Positions 18,001-19,970 of a DNA stretch of 19,970 nucleotides are shown here, piece after piece. Source of the DNA: Dolichospermum compactum NIES-806 (GTDB lineage: Bacteria; Cyanobacteriota; Cyanobacteriia; Cyanobacteriales; Nostocaceae). Every line of letters begins with the position of its first letter. Position 1 is the first letter of the stretch. The notes under the pieces were generated by a model. The model was not told where the DNA came from. It worked only from the letters and a program-made list of their open reading frames with translations, and searched no databases. The translations under genes were made by a program, and so were the position numbers. The stretch lies in contig NZ_AP018316.1 in the NCBI RefSeq assembly GCF_002368115.1, forward strand, positions 3,945,540 to 3,965,509, given 5' to 3'.

Positions 18001-18465
18001 ATTTATCACAGGAATGCTGAGAGTTAAATTAGGTCTAATTACCTGAAAAGGGACACCCTCTACCGTAGGAAAGTTAGTTCTTAAAACTTCATGACGGCGG
18101 ATAATTTCGTTGATACTTTGTTCTAAAGCAGTCAAAGAAAGTTTACCAACAATTCTGAGTTGGAAACTTTCATTATAAGATGTGCTTTCCCCATCTAATT
18201 GAGACAGAAACCACATTCTTTGTTGGGCAAAAGATAAAGGTAAATCTTTGTCCCTGACAACGGGAACTAAGGATGAATAATTGATTTGTGTAGCTGTTTG
18301 TGCTTCTTGTAAAAAAGCAATAATTTCTGCTTTCCGTTCTTTAATTTGCTGTTTTATTTCATCTGTCATTGCTCCTTTAGGAGCGCGATAACGTAACTGA
18401 CCATCCTCAACCCAAATTTTGATATCTAAATTATTGAGTAAGGACAAAAATTCAAATATAGCCAT
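6031..18465 (-). CDS. Three-module NRPS with TubC docking domain, epimerase and terminal thioester reductase
   Basis: The protein has 4144 residues in a single uninterrupted frame. Domains in order: TubC-type docking (1-55); C1, LCL type, HHIIIDG at 203; A1, FDLSVGE at D735; PCP1, GGDS with S1074, the form expected before an epimerase; E, HHLAIDG at 1256 plus EGHGRE and NYLGQFD; C2, DCL type, opens 'YPLSPMQEGMLF', HH at 1743; A2, D2262; PCP2, S2605; C3, HHIVSDG at 2802; A3, D3324; PCP3, S3681; reductase R, GVTGFLG 3776-3782 and catalytic Y3935-x3-K3939. Read by eye, the A2 code is DAWFLGNVVK (leucine). A1 reads DLGFIVCVTK and A3 DVETLVAVTK; I do not assign either. The likely role is to add D-X, Leu and Z to an upstream chain and release an aldehyde or alcohol. 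The start at 18465 (AGAGGA 11 bases upstream) begins the docking domain and follows the old upstream stop by one base; an in-frame ATG at 18537 would overlap that remnant. Confidence 0.95.
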   Translation of the reverse strand: MAIFEFLSLLNNLDIKIWVEDGQLRYRAPKGAMTDEIKQQIKERKAEIIAFLQEAQTATQINYSSLVPVVRDKDLPLSFAQQRMWFLSQLDGESTSYNESFQLRIVGKLSLTALEQSINEIIRRHEVLRTNFPTVEGVPFQVIRPNLTLSIPVINVQEFTEIAVQEIINQEVNKSFDLGTEPLIRATLLQQDPESHLLLITMHHIIIDGWSMGVFFKELEALYPAFIQGKPSPLPELTIQYADFALWQREWLTKEVQDKQLEYWKQQLAGTPPLLELPTDYPRPPEQSFAGASIEFNIDADLTSQLVTLSQKSGVTLFMTLLTAFAVVLHRYSGQDDICIGSPFANRNRREIDSLIGFFVNTLVLRTQMEGNPRFSQLLEKVRSVVWDAHAHQDIPFEQVVEALKPERSLGYNPLFQVMFVLENFSLDTLELPGISLTPEIVDRGTAKFDLGLSMWQTQQGLIGSWEYNSDIFAPDTIARMINHFQTLLAGIVKNPEQRIGELPLLTESEKHQLLTEWNDTQVEYPVDKCIHQLFEEQVEKTPNAIAVVFENEQLTYQQLNSRANQLAHHLQSLGVKPETLVGICVERSLEMVIGLLGILKAGGAYVPLDPEYPTERLSFMLEDAQVSVLLTQKSLLNQLPLDNREKPCQVICLEQLVLSEVEVNTFNLELTENPNHQNQPENLAYVIYTSGSTGKPKGVTIEHRAIVNLSLTWGQTFQVQNHSRLLQFGSFSFDLSVGEITTALVTGACLYLGNKVTLLPSQSLVDFLTVNKITHSFLSPSALSVLPKAKLPDLQCITVGGEACTTELVNQWGTERKFYNCYGPTESTVTATIFHCQPNGKKPAIGKAISNIRTYILDKNNQLLPPGIPGELCIAGVGLARGYLNRPQATGEKFIEIDINGQVERIYKTGDLARYLADGNIEYIGRIDNQVKIRGFRIELGEIEAVLNQHPQIQTSCVIVREDNPGQKQLVSYLIPHQHSTVTISEMRQYLKETLPEYMVPHSFVTLETLPITPNGKIDRRALPAPETRTGLEIKIVPPRNQTEKILAQIWAEVLRTKQIGINDNFFELGGDSILSIQILAKAKQAGLQLTAKQLFANQTIAELAAIAPNIKTIEIKQELVTGKLPLTPIQHWFFEQNFTQPHHFNQAFLLSVPSDIKPEPLKQAFQQLLTHHDALRLSFSQKNSNWEQTYTAPKDQIAFHEIDLSTIPEHKQPEAIEAQGNLLQANLDISENLVQVALFHLGIGKRARLQITIHHLAIDGVSWRILLEDLQTAYQQLEQGKDIQLPAKTTSFKDWSEQLTAYAQSQTLKSEAAYWLNETRAAVPSIFVDHTKGENTVAAANTVLLSLSEAETHALLHDVPKAYNTQINDVLLTALALVLSKWTNSKNVLFNLEGHGREDIVDSVDLSRTIGWFTTIFPVVVELPTTDNLGDAFLGNVLKSVKEQLRAIPNKGIGYGLLRYLSQDPEIGKQLKTLPQAEISFNYLGQFDQQINTTSWMQPASESAGKMHGLQNNRPHLLDINSMIVEEQLQIEWTYSTNLHQAATIENLAREFVNTLQDIITHCASGKNGGHTPSDFPLVKLNQLEIDQLLASFGKTKKTNWRNIENIYPLSPMQEGMLFESLYAPDSQVYFEQSIYNLSGKLNLVAFEKAWQQVVARHSILRTAFIWEQLAEPVQIVYRQVDVKIESEDWQHLSTQEAQEKLEVLVQSQRKQGFQLSTAPLMQLSVIQLSADSYQFVWNFHHLLLDGWSVPLLFQDLLYFYQAIIKGENPTLPAVLSYDKYIAWLQQQDLSKAEEFWREKLQGFTAPTPLTVDKLSSNQKQLDSRYREQKIQLTAQQTEALQTFVRKHQLTMNNLVQGAWGLLLSRYSQESDIVFGATVSGRPPSLMGVESMVGLFINSLPVRVKTCPETEVLALLKDLQIQQVESEQYSYSSLADIQRLSDVPGGSSLFESLVVFENYPVSEAAEKNNYGFSIDNVQGIEQTNYPLTVGVIPGQELLVIISYDTSRFDDAAICRLLGHFQTLLSGIVADPQQRISQLPLLTETEQHQLLVEWNDTQVEYPVDKCIHQLFEEQVEKTPDAIAVVFENEQLTYQQLNSRANQLAHHLQSLGVKPDTLVGICVERSLDMVVGLLAILKAGGAYVPLDPEYPQERLSFMLEDTQVAVLLTQQHLIKRLPDYQKQIICLDTDWEVISEFSQENVTNAVTANNLAYLIYTSGSTGQPKGVMIVHDALLNLVFWHQRTFEITALDKAGQVASIAFDAAVWELWPYLTAGASIYLVKSEILMSPVDLQDWLQEKKITISFLPTPVAEQLLSLEWKDSTTVRTILTGGDKLNQCPLNLLPFQLVNNYGPTENTVVTTSGKVVSGRQDHHISPPIGRPIANTQVYILDENLRPVPIGVPGELHIGGNGLARGYLNRPELTKEKFIANPFNNGKKLYKTGDLARYLPDGNIEYLGRIDNQIKIRGFRIELGEIEAVLNQHPQIQTSCVIVHEDNPTEKRLVGYIVAKKETTPELTSIRQFLVNKLPGYMIPSALVRLENLPQTPNGKIDRRALPKPELDSTIVEKYVAPRNPIEELLTQTWLQVLKVESVGVNDNFFELGGHSLLATQIVSRIRNIFQVELPLNKLFAAPTVRELAHIITQLQQDNLELSTPPLSPRAKDADLPMSFAQQRLWFLDQFEANSVVYNIPTALHLRGKLQITALEQSLQTIIHRHEALRTNFTSIDGQPIQVIREQKTGNKEQGIVSIVDLQHLPKTEQEIAVEQLTQQQKMTGFELETEALIRVQLILVNQTEQILLVCMHHIVSDGWSMGVFFQELTQLYNAYCQNQPSPLTPLPIQYADFAIWQRQWLQGDVLQNQLTYWEQQLKDAPTLLSLPTDRPRPAVQTLVGATHEFALSVELTDKLIKLSHDQGCTLFMTLLAAYDTLLYRYTGQSDILVGSPIANRDRSEIEGLIGFFVNTLVMRSNLAGNPRFSELLSRVREMALGAYAHQHLPFEMLVEALQLERDLSHTPLFQVMFNLQNAPVSELELNGLTVSSVPFKGVTAAFDMTLFIQNTDNGLVGLWEYNTDLFDHSTIQRMIGHFVTLLEAVVNNPQERIDQLPILTAVEQQKLLIEWNYTKADYPVGKCLHQLFEEQVELTPDAVSVVFDDQKLTYQQLNTQANQLAHYLQSLGVGAEVLVGIYLERSLSMTVALLAVLKAGGGYVPLDVDYPQQRLTYISQDSQISVLITQESLLNSLPVEGVKVIVLDQEWEVFNSHSPENPVSEVVAENLACVLYTSGSTGNPKGVMLTHGALVNHSSAISETFGLTSSDRVLQFAAFGFDVALEEIFPTWFKGGTLVLRPTQMFSSFANFAQFIEQQQLSVLTLTSAYWHEWMVAVSQSYATVPQSLRLLTVGGDTVLPETVAMWQQLVGNRITCLNAYGPTEASVTAIVYDVQNYQPEKTNTVLIGRPVANTEIYILDSNLQPVPIGVKGELYIGGERLARGYLNRPELTQEKFIAYPFNHPKSQIQNPKLYKTGDLARYLPDGNIEFIGRIDDVVKIRGFRVALGEIESLLVQHPDVICQVVMLREDQPGHKQLVAYVVSDNPSLTQNELQSFLKQKLPNYMIPTAFVMMEGLPVTTNGKVDRRALPAPSQEIDLTNFVLPTTHTQKLIADIWSSVLGTTHLGIHNNFFDMGGNSLRAMQVMSLLRETLQIDLPLRYLFENPTVAELAAGLVETLYTKSLPTNQTNTISTTSLDLKAEAVLDASIQIRREVIYSVSTEYNNKPQGIFLTGVTGFLGSHLLYELLQQTESDIYCLIRATDIEQARQKLENQLQLYKLWSGVDRKRIIPVVGDLGKKYLGLSTSEYQKLASQIDVIYHCGAWINVIYPYSVLKPANVLGTQEIIRLACEIKVKPLHYISTTSVLSAATPNEAGLILESDLLEQYQVLENGYVQSKWIAEKLVMQARHLGLPVAIYRASRITGSTQTGISNTDDLFCRLVKGCLETRIFPDVQMEDNLTPVDYVSKIIVHLSKQTESLGQAFHLVNPESTSIRNLFNLILSLGYPVQMIPVERWHSEIFLNSQVCDTDNLRVVSHVIPKTSLENGSEPLTDYQNMVNGLRNAGIMYPVLDQDLLRTYISYFISSGFIDERLLQKQVIFGNT
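7178..7205. repeat. 28-bp palindromic repeat, copy 1, inside the NRPS PCP3-R linker
   Basis: The ends GTAGAGA and TCTCTAC are perfectly complementary, with a TATATATA centre and six mismatched positions overall. It is the same length and has the same ends as the copy at 7287-7314. It is translated in frame on the - strand as part of the linker 'RREVIYSVSTEY'. Confidence 0.75.
7287..7314. repeat. 28-bp palindromic repeat, copy 2, inside the NRPS PCP3-R linker
   Basis: This is a palindrome with GTAGAGAC / GTCTCTAC ends, a GTATAC centre and only one mismatched pair. It resembles a dispersed Nostoc-type palindrome and is translated in frame as 'VETLYTKSLPT', just after PCP3. Confidence 0.8.
7921..7948. 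repeat. Heptanucleotide repeat (TTTTGGA x 4) inside the A3 coding region
   Basis: The units are TTTTGGA, TTTTGGA, TTTGAGA and TTTTGGA. On the coding strand they yield 'HPKSQIQNPKL' directly before the A7 motif 'YKTGD', where the A2 domain has the shorter 'NNGKKL'. It is an STRR translated within an adenylation domain. Confidence 0.8.
10233..10267. repeat. Heptanucleotide repeat (TTCCCTG-like x 5) inside the C3 coding region
   Basis: The five heptads are TTCCCTG, TTCCTTG, TTCCCTG, TTTTCTG and TTCTCTA. Translated on the - strand they give 'REQKTGNKEQGI' within the condensation domain, at a position where C1 reads 'RPNLTLSI'. The array is the reverse-sense relative of the intergenic repeat at 804-831. 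Confidence 0.8.
10652..10844 (-). repeat. PCP2/A2-end segment duplicated at 19778-19970
   Basis: These 193 bases align without gaps to 19778-19970 with 11 mismatches counted by eye (about 94% identity), starting with 49 identical bases. Both copies encode the A10 motif (NGKID) through the carrier-domain motif FFELGGHS. The match suggests recent duplication or gene conversion between two NRPS genes. Confidence 0.85.
10981..11154 (-). repeat. A2 C-terminal flank, near-identical to A1 flank at 15574-15747
   Basis: The segment downstream of the A7 motif, including 'KIRGFRIELGEIEAVLNQHP', is closely shared at offset 4593, with a stretch of about 44 identical bases. Together with the N-terminal match it brackets a divergent pocket-coding core in A1 and A2. 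The A3 domain does not share this similarity. Confidence 0.8.
12108..12307 (-). repeat. A2 N-terminal flank, near-identical to A1 flank at 16719-16918
   Basis: Two hundred bases align without gaps at an offset of 4611 with about 12 mismatches (about 94% identity). They encode the start of the adenylation domains ('EWNDTQVEYPVDKCIHQLF'). The segment coding the substrate pocket further in is far less alike. Confidence 0.85.
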
Positions 18466-18476
18466 TTTATAAATAA

Positions 18477-18482
18477 TCCTCT
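18477..18482 (-). promoter_or_regulatory. Ribosome binding site of the large NRPS
   Basis: AGAGGA on the - strand lies 11 bases before the ATG at 18465. It sits inside the last codons of the dead carrier-domain remnant, as expected for formerly translationally coupled genes. Confidence 0.5.
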
Positions 18483-18640
18483 TCGTATTCTTGTGATGAT
18501 GTTTCAGTAAAGGCATTTTGACTTTGAATTGCTTCAATTGTCTGAGCTAAACCAACAATAGTAGGTGTTTGCAACAAATGCTGGAGAGACAATTCTAGAG
18601 AGAAATCTTCCCGTAACCGAGAAATTACTTGACCAGCTAG

Positions 18641-18735
18641 TACAGGTTGGCGTAAATAACATAACCATTAAAAGCTCCGAAAATTTGACTGATTACAAGG
18701 CTTGAAAATGGTTCATTCACTTACGCCGCAGTGTA
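18641..18735. mobile_element. 95-bp MITE inserted in the carrier-domain remnant
   Basis: The element begins TACA and ends TGTA. Its 28-bp terminal inverted repeats match at 19 positions, including perfect GGCGTAA and AACCAT blocks. It is flanked by CTAG on both sides (18637-18640 and 18736-18739), a 4-bp target duplication or a TA duplication within CTAG. Excision of element plus one copy rebuilds the carrier-domain codons 'NSLLAGQV' exactly. It has no coding capacity. CTAG or TA targets suggest mobilisation by an IS5- or IS630-type transposase, which I infer only from the duplication. Confidence 0.85.
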
Positions 18736-18747
18736 CTAGTAGAGAAT

Positions 18748-19970
18748 TTACCCCCAATTCAAAAAAGTTGTCGTCAAGGAAGATATTGCTTGGGAATTTA
18801 TTGGGTAAGTCATCATCATCCGTAAGTGTGAGGCTAAAGTTTTGACATTAGGTTCATAAAGCATCCGGTGGTGATTTCCAGGTACAGATATTACTTTCAC
18901 AGAGTTTTCTGTGTAATCTTGCCATCCCCAGTCCGGTAAATCGTAATTAGAAATAGCTCGAAGTTGTTGTAAAGCAACTTCATCCACTTCTTCAGCGCGG
19001 AATAAACCGATGGGCGCGGAAATTTGATGGGAAGGCCGATAATTATCATAATTAATTGCCATTTGTTTCATCACTTGCATATTAGTTTTAAGCAAAGACA
19101 GGCTTGAGTTTTCCGGTAGGACATCATGTTTGTATAAATACTCTGCCACCAAATCCCAACGGGCTAACTCGTCTGGTTGAGCAGCTAAATCAGCGTAGTC
19201 CAAACCTAATGAAATTCTCTCTACATTTTCTATATGTTGGAGTAATTGCCACATCCAATCAATATCTGTCATCTTACTTGAATATTCAGGGTGAATAACC
19301 AAGCCAGCATCCAAGATAGCCAGTAATTCTACTTTTTCACCCTGGTTTTCCAGTTGGCAAGCCATTTCAAAAGCAACGACAGAACCTCCTGAATATCCTG
19401 CCAGTATGTATGGACCATGAGGTTGTTGCTCACGTAATAAATCAATCATTTGACTACTATGCAGTTCTACTGAATCTGGAACTTTGCCAAATCCATTTCT
19501 TCCTGGAGTTTCTAAACTATAAACCGGATGATTTTCTAAGTTGATAGCCAAGTCTTTAAAATAGAAACCATGTCCGTTAGTACCAGGTAAACAAAATATA
19601 GGAGTGGCATTTCCTTGGGATTGGAGTGTAAGCAAATGGGGATGGGATTGCTGCACTTCATGGTCAGAGATTTGTAATGCTAATTGAGCAATTGTTGGAT
19701 TGTCAAATAAACTACTTAAAGCAAGTTTTTGATTAAATACTTTTTGAATATGATTGAGCAATTTGACAGCAAATAAAGAATGTCCCCCCAGTTCAAAGAA
19801 GTTGTCATTTACACCCACAGATTCTATTTTTAGCACCTGTAACCAGGTTTGTGTTAACAGTTCTTCTATGGGGTTACGTGGAGCAACATATTTTTCTACT
19901 ATTGTGCTGTCTAATTCTGGTTTTGGGAGGGCGCGATGGTCTATTTTACCGTTCGGTGTCAGTGGCAGAA
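18748..19970 (-). CDS. NRPS C-terminal part: adenylation-domain end, PCP and thioesterase (5' end outside window)
   Basis: The frame enters from the right edge (first full codon at 19968) and gives 406 residues. They comprise the A10 motif 'NGKID' of an adenylation domain, a PCP with 'FFELGGHS' (Ser near 63), and a type I thioesterase from about 115 to 395. The thioesterase triad is visible: GYSGG with S193, D220 in 'LAILDAG' and H366 in 'GNHHRML'. Such domains release the finished peptide by hydrolysis or cyclisation, so this protein is built as the last enzyme of an assembly line. The final residues 'SSLTTTFLNWG' are not thioesterase-like: they are the carrier-domain remnant read in another frame, with a stop at 18748. 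It therefore carries no C-terminal docking tail for the next NRPS. An ATG at 19836 is internal. Confidence 0.92.
   Translation of the reverse strand, partial: LPLTPNGKIDHRALPKPELDSTIVEKYVAPRNPIEELLTQTWLQVLKIESVGVNDNFFELGGHSLFAVKLLNHIQKVFNQKLALSSLFDNPTIAQLALQISDHEVQQSHPHLLTLQSQGNATPIFCLPGTNGHGFYFKDLAINLENHPVYSLETPGRNGFGKVPDSVELHSSQMIDLLREQQPHGPYILAGYSGGSVVAFEMACQLENQGEKVELLAILDAGLVIHPEYSSKMTDIDWMWQLLQHIENVERISLGLDYADLAAQPDELARWDLVAEYLYKHDVLPENSSLSLLKTNMQVMKQMAINYDNYRPSHQISAPIGLFRAEEVDEVALQQLRAISNYDLPDWGWQDYTENSVKVISVPGNHHRMLYEPNVKTLASHLRMMMTYPINSQAISSLTTTFLNWG

Larger units (their letters stand above)
18467..18778 (-). pseudogene. Remnant of an NRPS carrier domain (PCP) with acidic C-terminal docking tail
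   Basis: On the - strand the frame reads 'LDDNFFELGVNSLL', the phosphopantetheine-attachment region of a peptidyl carrier protein. It is then broken by a 95-bp MITE. Beyond the MITE the same frame resumes 'AGQVISRLREDFSLELSL', continues 'QHLLQTPTIVGLAQTIEA' and ends in an acidic tail 'QEYEEDYL' and TAA at 18467-18469. Removing 99 bp (MITE plus one CTAG copy) restores one continuous 71-codon frame. The first helix of the carrier domain is missing: upstream it runs out of frame into the end of the thioesterase gene. This was the C-terminal end of the NRPS that once preceded the large one, since its stop is one base from that ATG. It cannot make a working carrier protein. Confidence 0.85.

Noticed and set aside
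6031..18465. Identity with nostocyclopeptide or spumigin synthetases
   Set aside because: A terminal reductase is shared, but the module order and the D-X, Leu, Z prediction do not match what I recall of either. I cannot run a comparison, so no product name is given.
18466..18537. Longer NRPS start at 18537 (24 extra residues)
   Set aside because: The extra codons are the carrier-domain remnant read in another frame. TubC-type homology begins at the ATG at 18465, which also has a ribosome binding site and sits one base after the old stop.

Overview
The window looks like a filamentous, probably heterocyst-forming (Nostocales) cyanobacterium. It carries a geranylgeranyl reductase gene of the chlorophyll pathway and repeated HIP1 octamers (GCGATCGC at 1881, 2695, 3183, 4509, 4654, 8901, 9622 and 12087). 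Heptanucleotide and other short tandem repeats typical of Nostoc and Anabaena lie between and inside genes. The genus cannot be fixed from the sequence.

Left part (1-3890, mostly + strand). It starts with the C-terminal end of an Eco57I/TaqI-like DNA methyltransferase. A 690-bp spacer with repeats and a good sigma70-type promoter follows, then chlP (TTG start, 406 aa) with a hairpin terminator. Next come a decayed IS transposase tail (one-base frameshift), a MITE-like element with inverted ends, and a small glycine-rich DUF697-like membrane protein gene.

Right part (3891-19970, all - strand, read right to left). This is part of a nonribosomal peptide synthetase (NRPS) cluster. First is the end of one NRPS (A tail, PCP, thioesterase), cut by the window edge. 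Then comes a 312-bp scar holding the tail of a dead carrier domain that a 95-bp MITE has interrupted. Next is a 4144-residue NRPS: TubC-type docking domain, C-A-PCP-E, C-A-PCP, C-A-PCP and a terminal NAD(P)H thioester reductase. After 115 bp of repeats there is an SbmA/McyH-type ABC exporter.

How the genes work together (inference). The large NRPS should add a D-residue, a leucine (specificity code DAWFLGNVVK) and a third residue to a chain received from upstream, then release it reductively as a peptide aldehyde or alcohol for export by the ABC protein. The protein now encoded just upstream ends in a thioesterase and lacks the acidic C-terminal tail that would match the docking domain. That tail survives only in the dead scar, one base before the large NRPS start codon. 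The sequence therefore suggests an assembly line that was cut in two by recombination and then hit by a MITE. Near-identical DNA shared between adenylation-domain flanks and between carrier domains shows continuing recombination inside the cluster.
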